DNA of 29,585 bases. It comes from Methanosarcina sp. UBA293 (GTDB lineage: Archaea; Halobacteriota; Methanosarcinia; Methanosarcinales; Methanosarcinaceae). The translations under genes were made by a program, and so were the position numbers. Below the pieces are notes generated by a model. That model saw nothing but the letters and a program-made list of their open reading frames with translations. It was not told the DNA's origin and did not search any database. Position 1 is the stretch's first letter. The number at the start of each line of letters is the position of its first letter. Where the stretch lies: the NCBI GenBank assembly GCA_002499445.1, contig DALS01000014.1:1940-31524 (forward strand), in the 5' to 3' direction. This document shows, piece after piece, positions 15,946-23,970 of this stretch.

Positions 15946-17269
15946 ATTTGCTTCTTATTTTTTGGAGAACTTTTTGTTTCTTCTCAATAGCTTCAAGCGC
16001 AGCCCTATCAATTGCTGCTCTCATTTCTTCAAAGTCTCTGGGATCCTCTTCCCCGTGAACTTTTTTAACGGGTGTGTAAGCAGATTCTCTAAACCTTGGT
16101 ACAAAGTCTCTTCGCTCACCATTCAGGAAAATTTCAGCCCCGCTTCCTTCCTCAACCTGCCCAATAACATCAATTTCAATACCTGCAGCCCTTATAGTCT
16201 CAAGTATCTCAGCAACATATGCAGGAGGAACAATTACAAGCAGGGCATCGATAGAAACTCCAAGGTAATCGATCTCTAGGCGCTCAAGCATTGAAAGCAC
16301 TTTTGGATTCACAAGAGCCCTTATTTTTTCCTCTTCAAAGACCAGTTTTACACCTGCAGTTTTTGAGATTTCCTTGGCATCGCCCCGGATTCCACCATTA
16401 GTAACATCAGTCATAGAATGGACCCTTTTATGTAGCCCGGACTGGAGAAGAGCTTCGCAGGCTTCTAAGAAACGGATGTTAATGGTTTCTTTTACAACGT
16501 CATGCATCCCATAATAAAGCGCAGTTGTAGAAACCGTGCCTCCTCCTGCTCCTTCGGTCATAAGGATAAGGTCTCCTACTTCTGTCCGGTTCCGTGAGGT
16601 AAGAGAAGAGGTTATACCTACAGCTCCAACGCCGCCTGTCATGCGGTCACCTATCACCATATCCCCGCCGATCCGAAGCGTGCTTCCTGTAATAAGGGGG
16701 ATTCCAGTCAATTCCGAAACCGTGGTTATTCCTGCAATATGGTCAAAGATCTTTGCTACATCTCCGTCGTCTGCTACGTGAATGTCGGAAAGCATTGCCA
16801 GAGGACGGGCTCCCATAGAGTATACGTCACGCAGAGCTGCCCGGGCTACATGGAAGCCCGAGAGAAAAGGAAAATCGCTCAAGCGTGAATGGATACCATC
16901 GATTGTAACCACCAGATAATCTTCACCAAATTTGACAACCCCTGAGTCGTCAAGCTGGGAACTATCCACAACTGCCCCTGTCTTACCTATAACTTCTCCA
17001 AGCTTGGAATGGACGTAAAAATCCCCTATACCCCTGGAGCCTACTCCGAATTCTCCCATTGAAACGCCTGAGAGAGTAGAGCTTAACACATCTCCTTCCG
17101 CATTAAGTGTTGCTTTTGCCTCACAAACGACCGCAGTCGCGATCTCCTGAGCCTTTTCAGGGCTTATATTCTTAATTTCAAGAATTCTTGAAGCCAGCTT
17201 TGCCTCAAGTCCTGCTTCATTTGAAGGGTCTTTCCTGAGAGCTCGTTTTATATAGCCTTCTATATCCAT
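15944..17269 (-). CDS. AIR synthase-related protein (PurM/SelD/HypE superfamily)
   Basis: About 441 residues from ATG 17269. The PurM-like ATP-binding fold is visible: GIGDFYVHSKLGEVIG, the strand VVTIDGIHSR, the helix RAALRDVYSMGARPLAML, and later LMTEGAGGGTVSTTALYYG and SMTDVTNGGIRGDAKEI. An N-terminal helical extension (about 1-70) precedes it and a charged tail (KKVHGEEDPRDFEEMRAA) follows. Relatives use ATP to activate a carbonyl, carbamoyl or selenium substrate; the substrate of this archaeal subgroup is not known to me. The in-frame ATG at 17278 is an alternative start. The gene stands alone, separated from hisH by a repeat array. Confidence 0.82.
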   Translation of the reverse strand: MDIEGYIKRALRKDPSNEAGLEAKLASRILEIKNISPEKAQEIATAVVCEAKATLNAEGDVLSSTLSGVSMGEFGVGSRGIGDFYVHSKLGEVIGKTGAVVDSSQLDDSGVVKFGEDYLVVTIDGIHSRLSDFPFLSGFHVARAALRDVYSMGARPLAMLSDIHVADDGDVAKIFDHIAGITTVSELTGIPLITGSTLRIGGDMVIGDRMTGGVGAVGITSSLTSRNRTEVGDLILMTEGAGGGTVSTTALYYGMHDVVKETINIRFLEACEALLQSGLHKRVHSMTDVTNGGIRGDAKEISKTAGVKLVFEEEKIRALVNPKVLSMLERLEIDYLGVSIDALLVIVPPAYVAEILETIRAAGIEIDVIGQVEEGSGAEIFLNGERRDFVPRFRESAYTPVKKVHGEEDPRDFEEMRAAIDRAALEAIEKKQKVLQKIRSK

Positions 17270-17347
17270 AGTAACCATCTCTTGCAGATCTGTCTACCCT
17301 AAAAAATGTGCAGGGCAGGAGAGTCTGGCATTTAAAAATCAATCTAT

Positions 17348-17460
17348 TAATTTCAAGTAGTCTAGTAATTTCAAGTAGTCTAATAATTCAAGTAGTCTAA
17401 TAATTCAAGTAGTCTAGTAATTCAAGTAGTCTAGTAATTCAAGTACTCTAGTAATTTCAG
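17348..17460. repeat. Tandem repeat array, 17-18 bp unit, six copies
   Basis: Units begin TAAT(T)TCAAGTAGTCTA(G/A): 18-bp copies at 17348 and 17366, then 17-bp copies at 17384, 17401, 17418 and 17435 (the last with one change), and a partial copy to 17460. The array lies upstream of the AIR-synthase-related gene and downstream of hisH. There are no CRISPR-like spacers: units are contiguous. Confidence 0.92.
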
Positions 17461-17562
17461 ACACTTCAGTGTAAAGTGCTTAGAAATGAGAATTCAATGA
17501 TCTGGACAAAAATTAAGAAATAAACTTTGAGCATAAAGGGCAAATTCCTAAGACAAATCCTT

Positions 17563-18171
17563 TCAGCACATTTCTATGAAATTTTTCAAAATTTTCAGCC
17601 CTATAGTTCCACTTTTCTCAGGATGAAACTGGGTTCCCATAATATTGCCATTAGAGTTTACAACAGAAGCTGAAAAATTCAGTCCATAATTGCAGGTTGC
17701 AAGGGTATTTTCAGGTGCTGTATATACATAGTAAGAATGCACGAAATATACGAAAGAGTTGTCAGGAATACCTTCAAACAGAGGGTGATCCTGTTTGATT
17801 TCAAGGTTGTTCCAGCCAATATGAGGTACCTTCAGTTCAGATTTCGGAAAACGCAGTACCTTGCCAGAAATAAAGTCAAGTCCGTCAGTCAGCTTTCCTT
17901 CCTCAGAAGAACTCATAAGGACCTGTTGTCCCAGGCAGATTCCGAGCATAGGCTTGCCTGACTGTGTATATTCTTCTATAATCCTTTTGATGGGGATAAG
18001 GCACTTCATTGCATCCACAAAAGCGCCAACACCAGGGAGAATTAAACCATCCGCGGCTAGAATCTCTTCAGGGTCCCCGGAGATTGCTGGATTGGATCCG
18101 ATATGTTCGAGCGCCTTTTGAACACTGCGGAGATTTCCAAGCCCATAATCGAGAATTATAATTCTCTTCAT
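17563..18171 (-). CDS. hisH: Imidazole glycerol phosphate synthase, glutaminase subunit HisH
   Basis: A 202-residue class I glutamine amidotransferase from ATG 18171. The triad is visible as C79 in GICLGQQ, H183 and E185 in QFHPEKS. The N-terminal IILDYGLGNLRSV and LPGVGAF segments are typical of HisH. It supplies ammonia to HisF for making imidazole glycerol phosphate in histidine synthesis. The oxyanion-strand motif has Q where many HisH have M (CLGMQ), a minor variation. The ORF extends to a TTG at 18186. No HisF lies next to it; HisI is 5 kb away on the same strand, so the his genes are dispersed. Confidence 0.95.
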   Translation of the reverse strand: MKRIIILDYGLGNLRSVQKALEHIGSNPAISGDPEEILAADGLILPGVGAFVDAMKCLIPIKRIIEEYTQSGKPMLGICLGQQVLMSSSEEGKLTDGLDFISGKVLRFPKSELKVPHIGWNNLEIKQDHPLFEGIPDNSFVYFVHSYYVYTAPENTLATCNYGLNFSASVVNSNGNIMGTQFHPEKSGTIGLKILKNFIEMC

Positions 18172-18284
18172 AATTCTAACAAACAAAGTTAAGATAGATT
18201 AACTTTACGAGCAATGGAAAGGATAGCAGGAAGATATAAAAGGAAAGGAAAAATAAAATGAAAAAATAATGGGGCATACAATCC

Positions 18285-18305
18285 CTGGCAGTTAAGACCT
18301 GCCAG
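18285..18305 (-). terminator. 7-bp hairpin at the end of the small zinc-binding protein gene
   Basis: CTGGCAG (18285-18291) pairs with CTGCCAG (18299-18305). The stop codon of the minus-strand gene lies in the loop. Weak terminator candidate before hisH. Confidence 0.4.
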
Positions 18306-18507
18306 CAGGAAGTGTGTAAGAACTTTCTTCCCTTTCAAAAACCACCTTGTATTTGCCACAATGTATACATTCATAGCGTTTTTGGAGCACTTTTGGCAAA
18401 AAACATAATGCCCCGCTTTTTCGCTTCCATTCATGCAGTCCTAAAAAACACAAGAAACTACTGTCACGTTCCGATTCGCCTGAATCATCAGAGCACTCTT
18501 GAGTCAA
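18292..18507 (-). CDS. Small zinc-binding protein, 71 residues
   Basis: A short minus-strand gene with a TTG start at 18507, backed by AGGGGA about nine bases upstream. The sequence has a CFLGLHEW segment (C20, H25) and a CIHCGKYKVVFE segment (C47, C50), a CxxxxH...CxxC arrangement typical of tiny single-zinc proteins such as DUF1660-type proteins. A polar N-terminus (TQECSDDSGESERDSS) precedes it. The function is unknown; such proteins often bind nucleic acid or protein partners, which is inference. It lies about 120 bases upstream of hisH on the same strand. A second ORF in another frame overlaps it and looks like a shadow. Confidence 0.6.
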   Translation of the reverse strand: MTQECSDDSGESERDSSFLCFLGLHEWKRKSGALCFLPKVLQKRYECIHCGKYKVVFEREESSYTLPAGRS

Positions 18508-18660
18508 AAAACTGTTTCCCCTTGTATCTGATTGTTAAGGTAATTCTACAACAGTAAAAAGAATATGGGTAAAAGAACTATATAAACATAGAGACCCTCA
18601 AAAAAATTAAAGAGTATAAAATCAGGGTTGAAACAATAAAACACGGATCAGGTTTTTATT

Positions 18661-18978
18661 TAAGCTCGTGTATCAAATCCTGCACCCCGATTCATTACCG
18701 CTTCAATCTGCTTGCTCGAATCGATTAGTTTTCTCATCTATTATACCGCTTTCTGCACACCAAACTGCCCCAGGTGCCAGGAGAATCTTTCTCGATTTCA
18801 CGGATCAGCTAGCTTCTGATCCAATCGGGCTGCACCAGCCATACTAACACTCTCGCGCCGAATGGCAGTTATGGTATGCTAAGTCATCCTCGACAATGCG
18901 TTGCTTCTCTGGAAAATATTGCTCAATCGCGATTAGCACCGTTGGACTTACTCCTGTTTTAGCTGCTGCTTTTGCCAC
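18661..18978 (-). pseudogene. Remnant of a SAM-dependent methyltransferase gene (leucine carboxyl methyltransferase type)
   Basis: Read on the minus strand, a block starting at GTG 18978 gives VAKAAAKTGVSPTVLIAIEQ and FPEKQRIVEDDLAYH, then a TAG. Further blocks in other frames give EIEKDSPGTWGSLVCRKR, IDEKLIDSSKQIEAVMN and the tell-tale GAGFDTRA, ending in TAA at about 18659. The GAGFDTRA motif is the SAM-binding glycine-rich loop of the LCM/TIGR00027-type class I methyltransferases. The block order is right but at least two frameshifts and stops are needed, and the C-terminal half is missing. The gene is therefore dead. The base composition is more GC-rich than the surrounding spacer, as expected for former coding DNA. 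Confidence 0.7.
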
Positions 18979-19392
18979 AATATTTTACTCTTGAAATTGG
19001 AGATTTTTATCATTCCCTGGTCTTCTTTTTTCTCCAATCATGCAAAACAATAAAATTTTAATTTCATTGAAATATCCTTTTGTAAATGTTAAGAAGAAAA
19101 AAAATCAATCGAAAAATCAATGGTAAGTACGATATTTAGGCAATATATTAATTCCTTAAAGGCGACATATCAATTCCTTTACCGAAAGCATTAGTTGAAA
19201 ATCATTATCATTCTTTATTCTCTAGTATCTTCTGCCTATTATGATTTTTCTGACAATAAATTAATTATGGCACTAAACGAACCTGAATTCTCACCGTACC
19301 CGTTCAATCCTCACAAATTATGGCACTATATAACGTGCATTACTGCATACTGGATCTAAAAAGGCTCTTAGAAGATCACTACAGAACCAAAT
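18979..19392. other. Intergenic region between the methyltransferase remnant and the LysE-type gene
   Basis: AT-rich and without a supported coding frame. A 13-bp direct repeat, AATTATGGCACTA, occurs at 19263-19275 and 19316-19328, 53 bases apart. Confidence 0.4.
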
Positions 19393-20082
19393 TCAGATCA
19401 TTGCAGCGATATTACTGTTATTTATCATAAACCACATGCCGAAAAGAGCCATAAAGCCACCGCATAAGTATACCATTATTTCATGCGTACGTTGGGATAC
19501 AATCCTATTCCCCTGTGAAAAAGATGAGGATACCGTCAACAAGAACCCAAAATCTGCTATCCAGTGGCCGAGAAGAAATGCACCTACTGAAGAAATACCT
19601 ACCAGATATTCCTGAAGGACAATCGCACTACCCGCTGTTAGCCACCATATAACAAAAATAGGATTCAATGCAGAAGTTATAATTCCTGCAGACACCGGGC
19701 CTGAGAAAGGATTCAGCACAAGGGTTAAAATTTTTGCAGGACCTGAAGACAAATTCAAGCTACTGGCTGAAATGGGAATATCCATTGTAGAAGCCTTTTT
19801 TGCGTTTTTTATCATTACCAGCCCTGAAAGAAACATAATTAATCCGCCTATTATAGCCAGATATGTAATGACTGTTGCTCCAAGAAAAGACGATGCGCCT
19901 ATAAGTATAATCACTAAAATAGACAGCTCTACCAAGGCATGCCCTATGAAAACTGAAGGTCCTGCTCTCCAACCTTTCTTGAAAGACGCTGCAATTGTTG
20001 CAAACATCATGGGCCCTGGAATAATTGCTGCAGATATGCCTACTGTAAAACCTAAAATAATGGCTTTAGTTAATTCTATCAT
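19393..20082 (-). CDS. LysE family transporter
   Basis: A 229-residue integral membrane protein with about six hydrophobic segments. The first contains the family signature GFTVGISAAIIPGPMMFATIAASFKKG (split here by the segment limits), resembling the G-x-x-PGP motif of LysE/RhtB exporters. The loop after segment three is short and charged (KNAKKAST). Relatives export amino acids or other small metabolites; the substrate cannot be told. AGGGA about eight bases before ATG supports the start. It has no close operon partner: 161 bases separate it from the upstream gene on the same strand. Confidence 0.88.
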   Translation of the reverse strand: MIELTKAIILGFTVGISAAIIPGPMMFATIAASFKKGWRAGPSVFIGHALVELSILVIILIGASSFLGATVITYLAIIGGLIMFLSGLVMIKNAKKASTMDIPISASSLNLSSGPAKILTLVLNPFSGPVSAGIITSALNPIFVIWWLTAGSAIVLQEYLVGISSVGAFLLGHWIADFGFLLTVSSSFSQGNRIVSQRTHEIMVYLCGGFMALFGMWFMINNSNIAAMI

Positions 20083-20243
20083 GTTGTTTCCCTAGAAAAG
20101 TCGAAACTGTACTGTAAAAGAATTAAATATATATAAATATATTTAGAGGCCTATCAATAATAGAACCTTAGCCGTACCAAAAAAGTTATAGAAACAAGCC
20201 CAGTTTATTAAATACACAAATTTTCTTTTTCATATCTAATCTG

Positions 20244-21116
20244 TCATAATTTCCTTTTTTGGTTTACCATATAAGACTTCATAAAAAGGACTCCTGTCAT
20301 TAGCACGGTAAGTCCGATCAAGAAATAAGAAGACCTTATTATATCCCATCGGCCAGACCAGATGAAAAAACTGGTAAGGAAAACAACTAAAGAGCTTATA
20401 ACTCCTGATATTTCAAAAGGAATTTTCATAGAGCCGATGGTTAATGTGTTTTGGTTCTCGAGAAATTTTATACGGGACTCAAGCTCTTTTATATATTCAT
20501 TTTTTATATTTTCCCGATCCTTGAAATTACGAAGTTCCGTTTCCAATTTTTCGATTTCGGATTTGAGATTGCTATGAGTAAAATTTGACAGCTCAGATAT
20601 AGCAGCCTGAAGAGTACGGAGACTTTCAGAGATGCTGAAAAATACCTCATTTATACTTTTGATCCTATAACCGGTTCCAGAAACCTCGGAGGAATTGTCC
20701 AAAGGACCCGTAGAAAGATTAGGGAATTCGCCAGAAGGAAATAATGCACTGAACCTGAAACACGAAATATTTCCTTTTGAAACGGACTGAGCCAGATCCA
20801 GAAGAAAAGGGTTTCCGCAAATAAAAACATCAGGAGAAACTGAAGGTACCTGTGGAATAATTGAAGAGCCTGCAATTGAAGAATTGCATGCAATAGCACA
20901 CCCTGTGCTCTCGTCCAGAAAAAAGCCTGAGAATTTTCCGGAGAAAGTTTGACCAGCTTGCAGTACAGGAAAAGCTTCCTCAATACAAAGACTTTTCTCA
21001 GATGTCCTGAATCTTTTCCCGAGATGTCCTGTATTTGGGTCAAAAACTTCAATCCTTTCCTGCAAACCCTCCTTTATTTCTGACTCTGCATGATGCAACC
21101 TATCCAATCTTACCAT
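20244..21116 (-). CDS. Coiled-coil protein with two C-terminal membrane segments, unknown function
   Basis: 290 residues. The first 150 are soluble and rich in Gly, Ser and Pro, with a segment DPNTGHLGKRF near the start and three cysteines (CIEEAF, GCAIACN). Residues about 165-230 form a coiled coil (ISESLRTLQAAISELSN, then EIEKLETELRNFKDRENI). Two hydrophobic segments (about 240-256 and 264-281) end the protein, followed by a basic tail (NQKRKL). This suggests a membrane-anchored oligomer with a cytoplasmic head. I do not recognise the family. AGGGG lies only two bases before ATG, so the start could be slightly downstream. The neighbours (LysE-type exporter, PIN-ATPase) give no clear clue. 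Confidence 0.6.
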   Translation of the reverse strand: MVRLDRLHHAESEIKEGLQERIEVFDPNTGHLGKRFRTSEKSLCIEEAFPVLQAGQTFSGKFSGFFLDESTGCAIACNSSIAGSSIIPQVPSVSPDVFICGNPFLLDLAQSVSKGNISCFRFSALFPSGEFPNLSTGPLDNSSEVSGTGYRIKSINEVFFSISESLRTLQAAISELSNFTHSNLKSEIEKLETELRNFKDRENIKNEYIKELESRIKFLENQNTLTIGSMKIPFEISGVISSLVVFLTSFFIWSGRWDIIRSSYFLIGLTVLMTGVLFMKSYMVNQKRKL

Positions 21117-21240
21117 AACCCCTATGAATTTCTACTACAAAGACTAGTCAAACAGTATAAATAATCTTTTGAAGAATTAATATTAAAATAATAAAGTATA
21201 AAAACTAAGACAGTAAGAAACTAATAAAATAGAGCCAGCA

Positions 21241-21327
21241 GCAGAAAAGAAGGATAAAAAGGAAGAAAAGAAAAAAGAACAAAAGAAAAACAGCAAAAAA
21301 GAACAAAAAGGAAAACAGCAAAAAAAG
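21241..21327 (-). terminator. Long T-rich tract (minus strand) after the PIN-ATPase gene
   Basis: On the plus strand this is an almost pure purine tract with many A5-A6 runs, so the minus-strand transcript of the upstream PIN-ATPase gene would run into repeated U-runs, the known signal for archaeal transcription termination. The plus strand also reads as a lysine-glutamate-rich frame without a start codon, which I take as coincidental. Confidence 0.55.
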
Positions 21328-21351
21328 TAATAAGTTACTTGAAAGAAGAAA

Positions 21352-23277
21352 TCAGGAGATCAGCCTAATCTCAATAGGCTCTCCCCTATCCTGGGCTTCC
21401 ATAATATCGGCTGCAAGATCCGAGTTTGCTCTGAGTTTCACTTCTCCGTGTCGGCTTATCGTTGCACTGAAGAGGTACTCGTCCTCGATATAGACTTCCA
21501 CATCCTTTCCTGCAAGCTCCGGTGCTCCAAGAATAATGTGCTTCTTATTTCTTTCTATTAAAGGATGGACCGAAGAAACAACTGGTGCTTCCTCAAAGCT
21601 GGACATTCTTTGTTTCTCTCGAGGAGTTCTGCTTTCAGCTCCATATTTTCGGCCTTTTGCAGCTTCTGGAGCCTCGGCCTCCAGCTCTCTTACATCAATA
21701 TGCAACCCAAGGAGATTTTCGATCCGGTCAATTACGTTTCCGCCTTTGCCAATAACTTTCCGGACCTCACTTTCTCGAACTTTTACGATTGCACTATCGT
21801 CTGAGACTAGTTCCACTTCAACAGGACCGGATGCATACCTGCTAATAACATTCCTTATTTCTTCTCCCGCAAGCTTCCAGGCAGGTTTTCTGAGGTCAGT
21901 AGAAGGCCCTATTGGCATGACTACAACCTGTTCTCCATAAGTATAAATTTCATATTCGACTTTTCTGGTCTCAAAATCTGCAATAATAATTACCGGTCTT
22001 GCAAGATCCTGTTCCGTCATTCCATGAGGGACTTTAACAGTAAATTCAAGCACCAAAACCTTTGCAACTTCTCCTTTATCAATAAAAATAACAGTATCCA
22101 CTACCTGGGGGATAACGCCCAGTTCAACCCTTCCAATCAGGCGTTGAATTGCGTCTACTGCCCTTGTTGCGTGTACTACCCCAATCATTCCCACGCCTGC
22201 AAGCCGCATATCTGCAAAAATCAGAAAATCACTGGTTTTCCTAACTTCATCATATATTGTGTAATCAGGCCTGACCAGAAGCAAAAGATCCGCAGTATTT
22301 TCCATCCTGCCATTCAGAGGGGAATACTGGGTGATTTCAGGAGGCACCTGGAGATCTCTGGGAGATTCCATGGTTTTGACTACCTGTCCATGGTCATTCA
22401 GGTATCGGGCAACTCCAGCAGCAAAAGTAGACTTTCCGGCTCCTGGTGGACCCGCGATAAGAATACCACGCTGGCTTACAATCCGTTCTTTGAGTTTGTC
22501 ACTAAGCCGATAGTGCTCAAGATCCACAACCACAGTTGGCCTGACAACCGTAATTTCCATATCATCAGAGAAAGGCGGGTGAGCAATTGCAATTCGCATG
22601 TTACGGATTTGCAGGACAGTAGCTCCACTGGAAGACATCTCAATAAAAGATTCGGGATCAAGCCTCGCCCTTTCAATAAGTTCTCTCGAAATACTGGAAA
22701 GTTCTGAGGAAGTAACAGGGGTTTCACGAATCCTTACATAATGTATATTCCCTACAGGACCTTTTTTGGCCATAGGGAGGACCCCGTTTTTAAGGTGTAC
22801 GGACATCGTATCTTCAGTGAAAAAATGCTCTACTTTGAGGCGCGGAAGTTCTGATGGGTCTAGGGTTTTGGGATGCATGTACTCGACGTTAAGCCCTTTT
22901 GCTTTAGCTATAAGAGACTGTACCCTATCTTCACTTAAAAAAAGCCCTCCAACTTCGACAGCCGTGCTTCGAATAAGAGCATCGACCCTGCCTTCTTTAG
23001 ACAGTTTGATCTCTTCAAGAGTAGGCTGAACCCCGCTGAATTGAAGGAGAATTTCATCCCTGTCTGCCAGTCTGCGCAGTTCCAAAAGCTCTTCAAGCCC
23101 TTTAAACCCAATTTCTTTGCCCCGATTTGCCTGGGCTTCAAGTTCCGATACCACAGCTTCAGGGATAATAACTTCCGCACCCCTGAAATCCCCACTTCTA
23201 ATGCGAGAAGAAAGCCTTCCATCGATAATTACACTTGTATCTGGAACGATTCTCCATATCCGCTTGTCTTCAGCCAT
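21352..23277 (-). CDS. PIN-domain ATPase with KH domain (PINA type)
   Basis: 641 residues. An N-terminal PIN nuclease domain shows D13 (VPDTSVIIDG), the helix EAVVSELEAQANRGKE, D99 and D117 (SEDRVQSL). A VirB11/PilT-type ATPase follows with Walker A GPPGAGKST (276-284), Walker B YTIYDEV (339-345) and the GVVHAT segment. A KH motif VIGKGGNVIDRIE (508-520) follows, and the last 80 residues form an extra strand-rich domain. Archaeal PINA is a hexameric ATPase reported to act on Holliday junctions with Hjc and Hjm. There is no Shine-Dalgarno site; a TATA-like box lies about 24-33 bases before ATG, so the mRNA is probably leaderless. Confidence 0.93.
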   Translation of the reverse strand: MAEDKRIWRIVPDTSVIIDGRLSSRIRSGDFRGAEVIIPEAVVSELEAQANRGKEIGFKGLEELLELRRLADRDEILLQFSGVQPTLEEIKLSKEGRVDALIRSTAVEVGGLFLSEDRVQSLIAKAKGLNVEYMHPKTLDPSELPRLKVEHFFTEDTMSVHLKNGVLPMAKKGPVGNIHYVRIRETPVTSSELSSISRELIERARLDPESFIEMSSSGATVLQIRNMRIAIAHPPFSDDMEITVVRPTVVVDLEHYRLSDKLKERIVSQRGILIAGPPGAGKSTFAAGVARYLNDHGQVVKTMESPRDLQVPPEITQYSPLNGRMENTADLLLLVRPDYTIYDEVRKTSDFLIFADMRLAGVGMIGVVHATRAVDAIQRLIGRVELGVIPQVVDTVIFIDKGEVAKVLVLEFTVKVPHGMTEQDLARPVIIIADFETRKVEYEIYTYGEQVVVMPIGPSTDLRKPAWKLAGEEIRNVISRYASGPVEVELVSDDSAIVKVRESEVRKVIGKGGNVIDRIENLLGLHIDVRELEAEAPEAAKGRKYGAESRTPREKQRMSSFEEAPVVSSVHPLIERNKKHIILGAPELAGKDVEVYIEDEYLFSATISRHGEVKLRANSDLAADIMEAQDRGEPIEIRLIS

Positions 23278-23517
23278 ATAAGGGGATATAGAACCAGATG
23301 CTATATAATAAAACTTTTGACAATATCTTTTAAAAGATAAATCAGAAAACTATGTCGAAGGAACAAAATTATTGAAAAACTGAAAATAAATGGATCCAAA
23401 AATAGGGAACTCAAATAAAAATAAGAGAACAAAAATAAAGAAATTGAAGCGAAATCGAGGCGTAATATGACTTGCCACAGTCTCCAAACTTGACAGGCTT
23501 GGCGAATTTAATGAGAC

Positions 23518-23880
23518 TTAATAAACATCTTCCGGCTCGAAGACTTTCTCCCCTACAATTTTTCCCTCGAGATTCCGGTAAAAACAGGATCTGTACCCCA
23601 TATGGCAGGCTCCTCCGGTCTGTTCCACAAGCAGGAGGAGGGAATCCATATCGCAGTCAATCCTGATCTCTTTTATCTTCTGTACATGCCCAGAGGTCTC
23701 TCCTTTTTTCCATAATTGTTGTCTGCTCCGGCTCCAGAAGTGTGCAATTCCGGTTTCTACTGTCTTCTCAAGGGCTTCCCGATTCATAAAGGCGCACATC
23801 AGTACCTCCCTGCTAAGCTGGTCCTGAACAATGGCAAGGATCAGGCCGTTCTCGGATTTCAAAGTATCAAAATCAATCAT
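23518..23880 (-). CDS. hisI: Phosphoribosyl-AMP cyclohydrolase HisI
   Basis: 120 residues with the family signature FWSRSRQQLWKKGETSG (48-64) and the metal-binding DCDMD (D75, C76, D77, D79) and GGACHMGYRSCFYR (C92, C99) segments; aspartates bind Mg and the cysteines Zn. It opens the purine ring of phosphoribosyl-AMP in the third step of histidine synthesis. It is the stand-alone form without a HisE domain. No Shine-Dalgarno site exists; a TATA-like box (TATATTA) lies about 20-26 bases upstream of ATG, which suggests a leaderless mRNA. It follows the debranching enzyme gene by 90 bases on the same strand. Confidence 0.96.
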   Translation of the reverse strand: MIDFDTLKSENGLILAIVQDQLSREVLMCAFMNREALEKTVETGIAHFWSRSRQQLWKKGETSGHVQKIKEIRIDCDMDSLLLLVEQTGGACHMGYRSCFYRNLEGKIVGEKVFEPEDVY

Positions 23881-23970
23881 GGGGGATAGATTGTAGAACT
23901 AATATAAAAAAGAGAGGGAATTAGATTTTAAGGGCATGAAGGAAAAACACCAGTAAACCTAATTCTTCTT

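Noticed and set aside
17348..17460. CRISPR array
   Set aside because: Units of 17-18 bp follow each other with no unique spacers, and no cas genes are near.
18189..18434. Second minus-strand ORF overlapping the small zinc-binding protein gene
   Set aside because: It overlaps in another frame, and only the 18292-18507 frame has the paired CxxC and CxxxxH motifs and a ribosome binding site.
21228..21330. Plus-strand lysine-glutamate-rich frame resembling a protein tail
   Set aside because: There is no start codon and no upstream domain; the purine tract is better explained as the T-rich terminator of the minus-strand gene.
22024..22707. Long plus-strand ORF of 227 codons opposite the PIN-ATPase gene
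   Set aside because: It lies entirely antisense to a well-supported gene, has no family-like sequence, and its composition is that of a codon shadow.
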